A stretch of 21,902 bases of DNA, taken from the NCBI RefSeq assembly GCF_002341865.1, contig NZ_DDOV01000013.1, positions 61,140 through 83,041 on the forward strand, given 5' to 3'. This document shows, piece by piece, positions 14,228 through 21,902 of this stretch. The notes beneath the pieces were generated by a model that worked only from the letters and a program-made list of their open reading frames with translations, did not search any database and was not told the DNA's origin. Source of the DNA: Clostridium sp. UBA2485 (GTDB lineage: Bacteria; Bacillota; Clostridia; Clostridiales; Clostridiaceae). A program made the position numbers and the translations under genes. Within the stretch, counting starts at the first letter, position 1, and each line of letters opens with the position of its first letter.

Positions 14228-15521
14228 CTTTAATATACAAAATAAATTACAGTTAGATATAGAAATAACAGAAAATCAATATAATATTCCCTACAATGCC
14301 TTATTTTCTGTAGCAGCAAGAAAAAATCCTAAAAGAAGTTTTTTATTTGTTAGCAAGGTTATTGGAAAACATATACCTATGTCACCATATAATTTAAGAC
14401 TTGTAGGAAATATTCTTGCAAGAGATTATTTTTCTAAAAAGAATAATATAAAAGATAATAATATAGAGACTTTAGTTGAAGATTTAATAAATATTAATAC
14501 TACTTCCATTAATAAAATTTCAGAAGATAGCTTGCATATTTTAAGTGAAAAATTAACCTTAAATAAAAAAATATTATTTATAGGCTTCGCTGAAACAGCT
14601 ACCGCTTTAGGACAAGCTGTTGCATCTTCTTTTGAAAATGCTTATTATATTCAAACCACTAGAGATGAATTACTTTCATTAAAATCCTATTGTCTTTTTA
14701 AAGAGGAACATTCTCATGCTGTTGATCATCTTATGTATCCTCTTAATAATGAGCTACTTATGAATTGTGATGAAATTGTACTTGTAGATGATGAAATTAC
14801 CACTGGTAAAACTTCATTGAATCTTATAAAAGAACTAAATAATAATCTAAAATGTAATAATTTTTCTATTATATCTATTTTAGATTGGAGGAGTGCTGAT
14901 AATTTAAAACTTTTCAATGATATAGATAATATCAACTTATCTTCATTTTCTCTAATTAAGGGAAATTTTAATTGTGAAAAATCTGGTGAAGTAACTGAAG
15001 TTAGAACTGATATTGTAACTTTAGATAATACAATTTCTTCTGAGGAAGTACTCATAGATCATGAAGAAAATATAGAGGGATTTCATAGATATAGTGGCAG
15101 ATTTGGCATGACCTCTTGTGATTGGAGTAATTTATCCATCGAAGTAGAGAAAATTACGGAAATAATTAAAGATAAAATTGATGATAGCCCTACTTTATGC
15201 CTTGGACATGAAGAGTTTATATTTATGCCAAGCCTTGTAGCTTGTAATTTAGGAGATAATGTACTTTTTCATTCATCTACTATAAGTCCAATATATTGTG
15301 ATAATAGCTATGAGTTCTATGGGATAAAAAATAAACTAGAAATGGATTCACTATTTAATAAATCTAATAAAAATTATATTTATAATATTCCTAGTGGAAC
15401 TTATAAAAACTTAATTTATTTCACTGAAAGACCGTTAGATAACAAAAGTAAAGAAAGTTTATTAGAAAAATTAAAGAACTTAGGAATTTTAAAGGTTATC
15501 TTTGTATCCTTTAAAAGCTAA
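14187..15521 (+). CDS. Phosphoribosyltransferase with C-terminal TRSP domain
   Basis: The 444-residue protein has an orotate-PRTase-like domain (about 30-240). The PRPP loop VLVDDEITTGKT is at 198-209 and a FAETATALG strand-turn at 134-142. It is followed by a TRSP-type domain (about 295-444) with HRYSGRFGM near 300-308 and LGHEEFIFMPSL near 339-350. PRTases of this group are predicted to add ribose-5-phosphate to an unknown base-like compound in Ter-associated metabolite synthesis. The PRPP acid pair is intact. I use the ATG at 14187, which sits inside the end of the previous gene with a G-run (GGGGG) about ten bases upstream. Its stop is 14 bases before the next start. Function is assigned by domain pairing and operon, not by experiment. 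Confidence 0.88.
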   Translation: MNLLTKTYCQDHLNFNIQNKLQLDIEITENQYNIPYNALFSVAARKNPKRSFLFVSKVIGKHIPMSPYNLRLVGNILARDYFSKKNNIKDNNIETLVEDLININTTSINKISEDSLHILSEKLTLNKKILFIGFAETATALGQAVASSFENAYYIQTTRDELLSLKSYCLFKEEHSHAVDHLMYPLNNELLMNCDEIVLVDDEITTGKTSLNLIKELNNNLKCNNFSIISILDWRSADNLKLFNDIDNINLSSFSLIKGNFNCEKSGEVTEVRTDIVTLDNTISSEEVLIDHEENIEGFHRYSGRFGMTSCDWSNLSIEVEKITEIIKDKIDDSPTLCLGHEEFIFMPSLVACNLGDNVLFHSSTISPIYCDNSYEFYGIKNKLEMDSLFNKSNKNYIYNIPSGTYKNLIYFTERPLDNKSKESLLEKLKNLGILKVIFVSFKS

Positions 15522-15535
15522 TTAAGGTGGTTTAT

Positions 15536-16633
15536 ATGATGAATTATACTACATTTTCTGGAAGTTATAATATTTCTGATGTAATATTCTTATTAAAAGA
15601 TATTAGTAAATTAATTAAAGAAGAGAATAATCTAACAAGAGAGGTAGCAATGGATTCAGGTACTCATTATTCAGAAATGCTGCCTATTGAATATCATCCT
15701 AGTGAAGAGTATATGAATATATTCTATAGTACTCTGCAACATTCAAAGAATAAAATAGCTAATTTAATTCAAATAGTAAGTGAAAAAATTTTAAATAAAA
15801 ATATGAATAATTTAGTTTTAGTATCCCTTGCCCGAGCTGGTACCCCTATTGGAATTTTAATAAAAAGATATATAAAACTAAAGTATAAATTAGATCTTCC
15901 ACATTACAGCATTTCAATAATTAGAGATAAAGGCGTAGATAAAAATGCTATAAAATATATTATAGATAATCATCCAAACTGTAATATACAATTTATTGAT
16001 GGCTGGACTGGAAAAGGAGTTATTCAAGATACTTTAATTTCTTCTTGTAATGACTTTTATAAGGAATATGGAATTAAATTAGATCCAGCTCTTGCTGTTC
16101 TTTCTGATCCAGCATATGCATCAAAGATATATGGAACAAGAGATGATTTTCTAATTCCTAGTGCCTGTCTTAATTCTACGGTATCCGGTCTTGTGAGCAG
16201 AACAGTTCATAATGATAAATTTATCTTTAAAGATGACTTTCATGGTACTAAATTTTATAGTGAATGGTCAAACATTGATGTATCAAATTTCTTTATTGAT
16301 GAAATATCTAAATGTTTTAATGAATTAACGTCAGTTGAAAAGGGTTTTGGTATAAATAAGAAGGATACTACTGTAGATTATAGAGGACTTTCTGAGGTAA
16401 ATCGTATAAAAAAATTATTTAATATTAAAAATATCAATCATATTAAACCTGGTATTGGAGAAACCACTAGAGTGCTACTTAGAAGGGTACCATGGAGAAT
16501 ACTAGTAGATTCTTTAGATAATCCAGATCTTATCCATATATATAAACTTGCTGAAGATAGAGGGGTTCCTATAATGGTTTATAAAGATATGTCTTACAGT
16601 TGTTGTGGAATTATTATGGAGATGAAAAGATGA
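15536..16633 (+). CDS. StiP/PRTase-like protein with C-terminal PELOTA RNA-binding domain
   Basis: This protein of about 365 residues shows the motifs of the family annotated either as a phosphoribosyltransferase or as cysteine protease StiP: SLARAGTPIG (97-106), HYSISIIRDKG (123-133) and FIDGWTGKG (153-161). A CLNSTVSGLVSRT stretch near 211-223 holds a conserved-looking cysteine. The C-terminus from about 303 (GIGETTRVLLRRVPWRILV, then a helix and CCGII) fits the PELOTA-type RNA-binding domain. Both names come from prediction, and the reaction is unproven. AAGGTGG precedes two adjacent ATGs at 15536 and 15539, and I take the first. A GTG at 15527 is less likely. The stop overlaps the next start as ATGA, so the two are translationally coupled. 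Confidence 0.85.
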   Translation: MMNYTTFSGSYNISDVIFLLKDISKLIKEENNLTREVAMDSGTHYSEMLPIEYHPSEEYMNIFYSTLQHSKNKIANLIQIVSEKILNKNMNNLVLVSLARAGTPIGILIKRYIKLKYKLDLPHYSISIIRDKGVDKNAIKYIIDNHPNCNIQFIDGWTGKGVIQDTLISSCNDFYKEYGIKLDPALAVLSDPAYASKIYGTRDDFLIPSACLNSTVSGLVSRTVHNDKFIFKDDFHGTKFYSEWSNIDVSNFFIDEISKCFNELTSVEKGFGINKKDTTVDYRGLSEVNRIKKLFNIKNINHIKPGIGETTRVLLRRVPWRILVDSLDNPDLIHIYKLAEDRGVPIMVYKDMSYSCCGIIMEMKR

Positions 16634-17433
16634 TTTATGCTTCAGATTTAGATAGAACACTTATATATTCTAATAAGTTTTTTAAAGAATTTAAAAAATG
16701 TAATATGAATAATCTTATGGTGGCTGAATATAAAAATAATTCACCTACTTCATATGTTTCCTTGGAAATTGAAAATTTATTATATGAAGTAAATAAAAAA
16801 ATAACTTTTATTCCTATTACCACAAGAGTGCAACATCAGTTTAAAAGAATAGAACTATTTAATAAAAAAGTAGTTCCTAAGTATGCTGTTATGTGTAATG
16901 GTGGAGTTATACTTAAAGATGGTGTTCCTCTTCATAGTTGGGATAAAATTATAAAAGAAAACTTAAATAAAATTCCACCTTTAACTTTGATGATAAAGTA
17001 TTGTAATTTTCTAATCAATAGCTCTTATATAGAATCTTATTCCCTTTGTGAAGATCTATATTTATGTGCTATTTTAAAAGATAAAAGCCTTTTAGATAAT
17101 ACTCTTATCCAAAAGGCCCAAACCATTTGTTTAGACAGTGATTACACTTTAATAATTCATGGTAGAAAATTATATATAATTCCACTATGTATAAACAAAT
17201 ATTCACCTCTTGAGTATATAATGGAAATTGAAAATGACTACGATTTATATAGTTCAGGAGATTCTGAATTTGATCTACCTATGCTTGTAAATTCTACTGT
17301 TGGAATGGTACCTAAACATTCTTCAATGAGAGAAAAACTACTAATTGATAACTATAAAAATATTTATATTACTGAAAATATAGGAGTTAAAGCTTCTGAA
17401 GAAATATTAGAAAAAGTCCTTAGTCATATTTAA
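16630..17433 (+). CDS. HAD-family phosphatase of the Ter operon
   Basis: The 267-residue protein starts MIYASDLDRTLIYSN, with the HAD nucleophile and acid/base pair in DLDRT (Asp6, Asp8). It continues with motif II in PITTR near residue 60, a cap domain with MCNGGVIL, and motif IV in SSGDSEFDLPML near the C-terminus. It should dephosphorylate a small sugar- or nucleotide-like substrate, as the last step of the pathway predicted for these operons. The start at 16630 overlaps the previous stop (ATGA) and is preceded by GGAGATG. A further in-frame ATG at 16600 would overlap more and add residues before the HAD strand. It closes the operon at a strong bidirectional terminator. No signal peptide or membrane helix is seen, so it is cytosolic. 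Confidence 0.88.
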   Translation: MIYASDLDRTLIYSNKFFKEFKKCNMNNLMVAEYKNNSPTSYVSLEIENLLYEVNKKITFIPITTRVQHQFKRIELFNKKVVPKYAVMCNGGVILKDGVPLHSWDKIIKENLNKIPPLTLMIKYCNFLINSSYIESYSLCEDLYLCAILKDKSLLDNTLIQKAQTICLDSDYTLIIHGRKLYIIPLCINKYSPLEYIMEIENDYDLYSSGDSEFDLPMLVNSTVGMVPKHSSMREKLLIDNYKNIYITENIGVKASEEILEKVLSHI

Positions 17434-17436
17434 ATA

Positions 17437-17470
17437 AAAAAAGTAGCTGTTTTTTAACAGCTACTTTTTT
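17437..17470. terminator. Bidirectional terminator between convergent operons
   Basis: AAAAAAGTAGCTGTT and AACAGCTACTTTTTT form a 15-bp perfect stem with a TTTT loop. It ends the HAD operon from the left and the Ca2+-ATPase operon from the right. Confidence 0.9.
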
Positions 17471-17511
17471 GTTATTTTTTAAATGTAAAATTATAAAAAC
17501 TAAAATTTCTA

Positions 17512-20295
17512 TTAAGCTGAAATTTTACCTTCTATATTCATATCTTCTTTTGCCCCAAATGTTCTAAGTACTAATTTAACTAATTCATTAACTATTACAA
17601 TTGTTGAACATAATCCAATAATCTTTAACCACATCATTGGACTTAATGCTACTGCACTAAAGAAATCTTTAAACACTTCTGTAAGTATTAATTGTCCTAT
17701 AGCAGTTATTGCTATAATTCTTAGAGCAATTTTATTTTTTGTAAAGTTTGGTATTATACTATCTTTACCAAATTCTCTACAGTTAAAGGCATTAAATAAT
17801 GCACTAAATGCAAATATACCAAATAACACGGTTTCCATTTCATTAGGTACAAATCCATTAGCTGAAGCAGGTGCTACTTCAGCGCCTAAAATATTAAAAT
17901 TCATTTGAATAAATAACAATGCTGTTATATATAATGCATTTAATATTATAGTAGTTAACATTTGCTTTGTAATTATATTAGCTTTTCTATTAACTGGTTT
18001 TCTCTTTAACACCTTATCTCTTACTGGCTCTAAACCTAATGCTAATGCTGGTGGACCATCCATTATAATGTTAACCCACAATAATTGAATAGTTGTAAAT
18101 GGCATTTCATGACCTGTAAGCTGAGAAACAATAGCTATAAGAAAGGCAACTATATTAACTGTGATTTGGAATTGGATAAATCTTTGGAAGTTCTCATAGA
18201 TTCCTCTTCCCCATTTAATAGCTTTTATAATAGTACCAAAACTATCGTCTGTAAGAATTATATCTGCTGCATTCTTACTAACTTCTGTTCCAGCAATACC
18301 CATTGCTACTCCAACATCTGCCTTAGTTAATGCCGGCGCGTCATTAATTCCATCTCCAGTAACTGCAACAACCTCTCCGTTATGTTGAAGAGCATCAACT
18401 ATTCTCATTTTAGTTTCTGGTTTTGAACGAGCAACTATTGCAATTGTTTTTATTTCTTCTCTAAGTTTTTCATCACTTAAAGTATCAATAAAAGTTGCTT
18501 CAACAGCTCTCATGTTATCAGTTACTATTCCCAATTCTTTACCAATTGCCACTGCAGTATTAATATTATCTCCAGTAAGCATTTTAGTTTGTACTCCAGC
18601 TTTTCTAGCTGTTTCTACAGCTTCCTTAACTTCTGGTCTTAGCGGGTCTTTAATTCCAACAAAGCCTGTAAATATTAGATTTTCCTCAAATTGGTCTGCA
18701 GCCATTGTATCTACTGCAACCTCTGCCAATTCTGATTGTATATATTTGTAACCAAATCCTAAAATACGCATTGATTGACTTTGTAATTTTTCTATTTCTG
18801 ATAAAATTTCACTTCTTCTTTTCTCTGTAAGTTCATTTGTTTCATTGTTAATATGCTCATACTTACAAAGGCTTAAAACAATTTCTGGTGCTCCTTTAGA
18901 AAGTAGTACAGAATCTTGTCCACTTTTCATAATAGTTACCATTCTCTTACGCATTGAAGTAAATGGTATTTGGTGTACTATTTCAGCACTTTCTCTTTTT
19001 TCTTTATAATTATGTGGGTCATTACAAAGAAGTAATGCACACTCAGTAGCACTTCCTAAATATTTAAATGAATTACCTTCACATTCAATATCTGCTGTAG
19101 AGTTCACAATACAGTTATCAACGAAGAAATTATCATTAGTAAACTCGGATTTCTCAACAAATTCTCCATTTAAATAAACTTTCTCTACTGTCATTCTATT
19201 TTGTGTTAATGTACCTGTTTTATCAGAACATACTACACTTACAGCTCCTATTGTTTCACAAGCTTCCTTTTTAGTAACAAGAGCATTAATCTTTGCCATC
19301 TTTTGCATTGTTATTGCTAATGTCATATTTATCATTGTTGGAAGTCCTTCTGGAACTGCTGCAACTATTAAAGCAACACATACTATAAATGCTGTTTTAA
19401 CTGGACCTATAGAATCTAAAAATGGCATAAATCCTGAAGTATCTATATGTAATGCACCTGATAATATCATTTTTGCAACCATAGCAATAAATAATAATCC
19501 TGCTATAGCACTAGATATCTTCGAAATTTGTCCACCTAATTCTCCTAGCTTAATTTGTAGAGGAGTTTCTTCATCATCTTCTACAAGGCTAGCTGCAATT
19601 TTACCCATTTCTGTATTATCTCCTGTTGAAGTTAATACAGCTTTACCTCTTCCATAAGCTATAAGAGTACCCCCAAATAGCATATTAGTTTGTTTTGCTG
19701 GAATTGGGTCTTGAACTATATTTTTTCCTTCAGACTCTATAACTTCCATTTCTATTATATTGTCTGCATTTTTAGATACGTCATCTGACTCTCCTGTTAA
19801 CATATCTTCTCTTACTTTTAAATCTAAGCTTTCAATTAATCTAGCATCTGCTGGTACCATATCACCAGTTTCAACCATGATTATATCTCCAGGTACAAGT
19901 TCACTTTTATTAACCTGTAGTATTTTTCCACCTCTAATTGCTTTAACTTCAATATCTTCTGTCATTTTAGCTAGAGCTTCTGCTGCTTTTTTAGATTTTC
20001 CCTCTGTTACTATTCCAATAGTAATACCTAATGATATAGCACAGATAATTCCAATTGCATCATGATATTCACCTATTAATGCGCTTATACCAGCAGCAAT
20101 TAAAAGGATTATCATCATAGGTTCTGTTACTGCATCCTTAATATCATCCCAAAGACTACCTTCTTCTTGTTTAGTGAATTGATTATGTCCATATTTCTCA
20201 ATTCTTTTTTTAACTTCTTCATTAGATAATCCCTGCGACGAATCCACATCTAATTCTTTCAAGACCTCTTCTTTTGACTCTTTGAAGAATTTCAT
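17512..20295 (-). CDS. Calcium-transporting P-type ATPase (PMCA/SERCA-like)
   Basis: The 927-residue membrane protein exports Ca2+ using ATP. Visible elements in order are the N-terminal cation ATPase domain, helices M1-M2 (about 58-96), actuator motif TGES (167-170), PEGLP in M4 (315-319, Ca2+ site), phosphorylation motif DKTGTLT (358-364), ATP-binding KGAP (467-470), MLTGDN (572-577), hinge TGDGINDAP (647-655), and M6 with NIIMD (742-746, Ca2+ ligands). M7-M10 follow. All catalytic residues are present. It lies 41 bases after a terD-family gene on the same strand, so it is likely cotranscribed. This pairing of Ca2+-binding TerD proteins with a Ca2+ pump is common in firmicute Ter loci and suggests calcium homeostasis in envelope stress. 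The start has an AGAGGTG-like site upstream. Confidence 0.95.
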   Translation of the reverse strand: MKFFKESKEEVLKELDVDSSQGLSNEEVKKRIEKYGHNQFTKQEEGSLWDDIKDAVTEPMMIILLIAAGISALIGEYHDAIGIICAISLGITIGIVTEGKSKKAAEALAKMTEDIEVKAIRGGKILQVNKSELVPGDIIMVETGDMVPADARLIESLDLKVREDMLTGESDDVSKNADNIIEMEVIESEGKNIVQDPIPAKQTNMLFGGTLIAYGRGKAVLTSTGDNTEMGKIAASLVEDDEETPLQIKLGELGGQISKISSAIAGLLFIAMVAKMILSGALHIDTSGFMPFLDSIGPVKTAFIVCVALIVAAVPEGLPTMINMTLAITMQKMAKINALVTKKEACETIGAVSVVCSDKTGTLTQNRMTVEKVYLNGEFVEKSEFTNDNFFVDNCIVNSTADIECEGNSFKYLGSATECALLLCNDPHNYKEKRESAEIVHQIPFTSMRKRMVTIMKSGQDSVLLSKGAPEIVLSLCKYEHINNETNELTEKRRSEILSEIEKLQSQSMRILGFGYKYIQSELAEVAVDTMAADQFEENLIFTGFVGIKDPLRPEVKEAVETARKAGVQTKMLTGDNINTAVAIGKELGIVTDNMRAVEATFIDTLSDEKLREEIKTIAIVARSKPETKMRIVDALQHNGEVVAVTGDGINDAPALTKADVGVAMGIAGTEVSKNAADIILTDDSFGTIIKAIKWGRGIYENFQRFIQFQITVNIVAFLIAIVSQLTGHEMPFTTIQLLWVNIIMDGPPALALGLEPVRDKVLKRKPVNRKANIITKQMLTTIILNALYITALLFIQMNFNILGAEVAPASANGFVPNEMETVLFGIFAFSALFNAFNCREFGKDSIIPNFTKNKIALRIIAITAIGQLILTEVFKDFFSAVALSPMMWLKIIGLCSTIVIVNELVKLVLRTFGAKEDMNIEGKISA

Positions 20296-20336
20296 TTTTA
20301 CACCTCTTTATTAATCTTCTAAATTTTTAAAATACA

Positions 20337-20945
20337 CTATCTTAATCTATTTGCAATGTCCTGAAGTCCTGTATCATTTGTACCTTCACCTAGAGCAGAA
20401 AATTTCCATTCACCATCATGACGATACAATTCTCCAACTAATAGTGTTGTCTTACCATTATAGTCATCTGATAGATTATATTTTATTAGCTCTTTTCTTG
20501 TTTTAGCATCAACTACTCTTATAAAGGCATTTTTTATCATACCAAAATCTTGTTTTCTTTTTATACAATCATATATATTTACAGTAAATAGCAATCTATG
20601 GATATTAGGGCTAATTTTATTTAACTCAACAATGATTTGCTCATCATCTCCATCGCCATCTCCTGTAAGATTATCTCCAGTGTGAACTACTCCGCCACAA
20701 GAGCTTTTTAGATTTCCAAAATACACCACACTCTTATTACCTACTAATTTACCATTTTGGTTTAACATAAATACTGAAGCATCACAATCTATGTTTGCTA
20801 CCGATTTTCCTCCAAAAAGTCCTCCTAAAAATCCACCACTTTTACTTTCTGCTGCATCCCATCCTAAACCTACTATAATTTTAGATAATGAAGCATTATC
20901 TTTAGTTAAACTAACCTTTTGTCCCTTTTGCAAATTAACTGACAT
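20337..20945 (-). CDS. TerD-family protein with glycine-rich insert
   Basis: The 202-residue cytosolic protein is a TerD/CABP-type calcium-binding stress protein. The N-terminal MSVNLQKGQKVSLTK strand, IIVGLGWD (23-30) and the acidic DNLTGDGDGDDEQI loop (91-104) are family hallmarks. NIDCDASVF (51-59) replaces the usual DFDLDA site, so one acid is changed. A glycine/phenylalanine-rich insert (37-46, GGFLGGLFGG) precedes it and resembles TerD paralogues in which a flexible loop replaces part of the site. Such proteins are linked to tellurite, colicin and phage resistance, but the molecular action is unclear. I start at the ATG at 20945, with AGAGGTG eight bases upstream. A GTG three codons earlier is less likely. 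It follows another terD by 27 bases and precedes the Ca2+-ATPase. Confidence 0.92.
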   Translation of the reverse strand: MSVNLQKGQKVSLTKDNASLSKIIVGLGWDAAESKSGGFLGGLFGGKSVANIDCDASVFMLNQNGKLVGNKSVVYFGNLKSSCGGVVHTGDNLTGDGDGDDEQIIVELNKISPNIHRLLFTVNIYDCIKRKQDFGMIKNAFIRVVDAKTRKELIKYNLSDDYNGKTTLLVGELYRHDGEWKFSALGEGTNDTGLQDIANRLR

Positions 20946-20972
20946 ATGTCTCACCTCTTTTTGTTAAGTTTT

Positions 20973-21551
20973 CTATACATTCACTCCAAAATTCTTACAA
21001 AGAGCTTCTAATCCTCCTTGGAAACCACTGCCTATTGCATTAAATTTCCATTCACCATTATATCTATATATCTCTGCTACAACTAATGCTGTTTCTACGC
21101 TGAAGTCTTCTCCTAAATCGTATTTAAGTAACTCTTTTTCTGTTGATGCATCAACAATTCTTACAAAAGCATTAGATACTTGTCCAAAGTTTTGTCGTCT
21201 TATATCTGCCTCGTGAATGGTAACTGTGAAAGCTATTTTTTCAACATTTGATGGTATCTTACTTAAATCAATTGTTATTTGTTCATCATCACCTTCACCG
21301 TCTCCTGTAAGATTATCTCCCATATGAAGTACGGAACCTGATTCATGACTTAAATTATTATAAAATACAAAATCCTCATCTTTTGAAACTCTTCCATTAC
21401 TTAATAATAAAAAAGCTGCAGCATCCAAATCAAAATCATATCCTCCGTCATATGAATTAGTATCCCATCCTAAGCCTACTATTATTTTTGTTAATTTAGG
21501 ATATCCTTTAGTTAAGTCAACTTTTTGTCCTTTTTTTAACATTACTCCCAT
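20973..21551 (-). CDS. terD: TerD-family tellurium/stress-resistance protein
   Basis: The 192-residue protein is a canonical TerD. MGVMLKKGQKVDLTKG and IIVGLGWD (23-30) are followed by the two calcium-binding acidic segments DFDLDAAAF (39-47) and GDNLTGDGEGDDEQI (78-92), both complete, and then the beta-sandwich core with AFTVTIHEAD and AFVRIVDA. GAGGAGG lies seven bases upstream of the ATG at 21551. Compared with its downstream paralogue it keeps the classic site and lacks the glycine-rich insert, so the two probably form a functional pair. It is the first visible gene of the operon. The promoter was not identified, and further ter genes may lie beyond the miniature elements to the right. 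Confidence 0.94.
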   Translation of the reverse strand: MGVMLKKGQKVDLTKGYPKLTKIIVGLGWDTNSYDGGYDFDLDAAAFLLLSNGRVSKDEDFVFYNNLSHESGSVLHMGDNLTGDGEGDDEQITIDLSKIPSNVEKIAFTVTIHEADIRRQNFGQVSNAFVRIVDASTEKELLKYDLGEDFSVETALVVAEIYRYNGEWKFNAIGSGFQGGLEALCKNFGVNV

Positions 21552-21591
21552 TTCTATTCCTCCTCATTGGCCACATAACCTTCATATATGA

Positions 21592-21618
21592 AGAAAGATA
21601 CTTGAGCTAAGTATCTTT
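21592..21618. other. Hairpin upstream of terD
   Basis: AAGATACTT and AAGTATCTT form a 9-bp stem with a 5-base loop. Only four Ts follow on the plus strand, and none on the minus strand in the terD transcription direction. It may be a terminator for an upstream gene or part of the 5' leader. CTTCATATATGAAG beside it is a short palindrome. Confidence 0.4.
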
Positions 21619-21620
21619 TA

Positions 21621-21902
21621 GGCATCTGAAAGAAAATAATAGATCAAAGATGTTAGTATATTTTAGGCATATGAAATAAAATAACTAGTTAAAGATGCGA
21701 AACATATTTTGCATCAGACAAGGAGACAGGTTTTCATGATAGGCTAGCTATCATGGAGTTCTGACGAAGCAGTATGATACAAAATAGGTGAGCATACTGA
21801 CTAGTTATTTTTTTGAATATGCCTTACATCAGACAAGGCGTCAGGTTCTGCTCATAGTGGAGCTATGGGCGGGTTCTGACAACGCAGTATGATGGAAAAT
21901 AG
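21621..21902. mobile_element. 158-bp miniature element, outer copy split by an insertion (runs off the window)
   Basis: The left 44 bases (21621-21664) begin GGCATCTG and match the start of copy A through AGTATATTTT. The rest resumes after 21823, with the core hairpin arms CATAG/CTATG, and continues past the window end. Without the inner element, the junction AGTATATTTTACATCAG aligns base for base in length with copy A. Confidence 0.75.
21666..21823. mobile_element. 158-bp miniature inverted-repeat element nested inside another copy
   Basis: It runs from GGCATATG to ATATGCC, exactly 158 bases as in copy A. TTA stands on both sides and is present once when the element is removed, so the 3-bp target duplication is intact and the insertion is fairly recent. 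The inverted repeats share ATAACTAGT on both arms. The inner hairpin CATGATAG/CTATCATG is longer than in the other copies. No protein is encoded. Confidence 0.85.

Overview
The window is low-GC DNA from a Gram-positive anaerobe, most likely Clostridium sensu stricto. The evidence is the strong AT bias, AGGAGG-type ribosome binding sites, a tmRNA tag reading AEDNFALAA, and clostridial-looking SmpB, TerD and Ca2+-ATPase proteins. No species can be fixed from the sequence alone.

Left part (1-7855) is an accessory island abutting the 3' end of the tmRNA gene. All full genes are on the minus strand: a P63C-domain protein, a SIR2 + HerA pair (a known type of anti-phage defence module), and a stand-alone KAP-type P-loop NTPase. 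Between them are long gene-poor stretches. They hold a decayed gene 3' end whose last codons recur intact at the left edge. They also hold at least one, possibly two, decayed copies of the tmRNA 3' end plus terminator plus intron end. I read this as repeated integration at ssrA, leaving worn att-like scars between defence cargos.

Middle part (7856-12850) starts with ssrA, interrupted exactly in the T-loop by a 277-nt group I intron. The 5' splice-site U.G pair is visible in P1, and exact excision restores a canonical 7-nt T-loop. Upstream lies smpB, the protein partner of tmRNA. Next comes an ABC-F ATPase preceded by a leader of about 500 nt. That leader carries two short ORFs with strong Shine-Dalgarno sequences, two intrinsic terminators and a long-range stem just before the start, which looks like antibiotic- or translation-sensing attenuation. 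The 3' end of the ABC-F gene is supplied by a 158-bp miniature transposon-like element. Two tiny peptide ORFs and a RidA-family gene follow on the plus strand.

Right part (13151-21551) is a Ter-type stress-response locus. A tight plus-strand four-gene operon (HpcH/HpaI aldolase-like, PRTase+TRSP, StiP/PRTase+PELOTA, HAD phosphatase) matches the set predicted in the literature to make a nucleoside-like metabolite. It converges on a minus-strand operon of two TerD-family Ca2+-binding proteins and a Ca2+-transporting P-type ATPase, with a shared bidirectional terminator between them. The window ends in a nested pair of the same 158-bp element, one copy inserted in another with a visible TTA target duplication.

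The most interesting signals are the intron-split tmRNA with its decayed duplicates, the ABC-F leader, the nested miniature elements, and the Ter metabolite operon beside TerD and Ca2+-ATPase genes.
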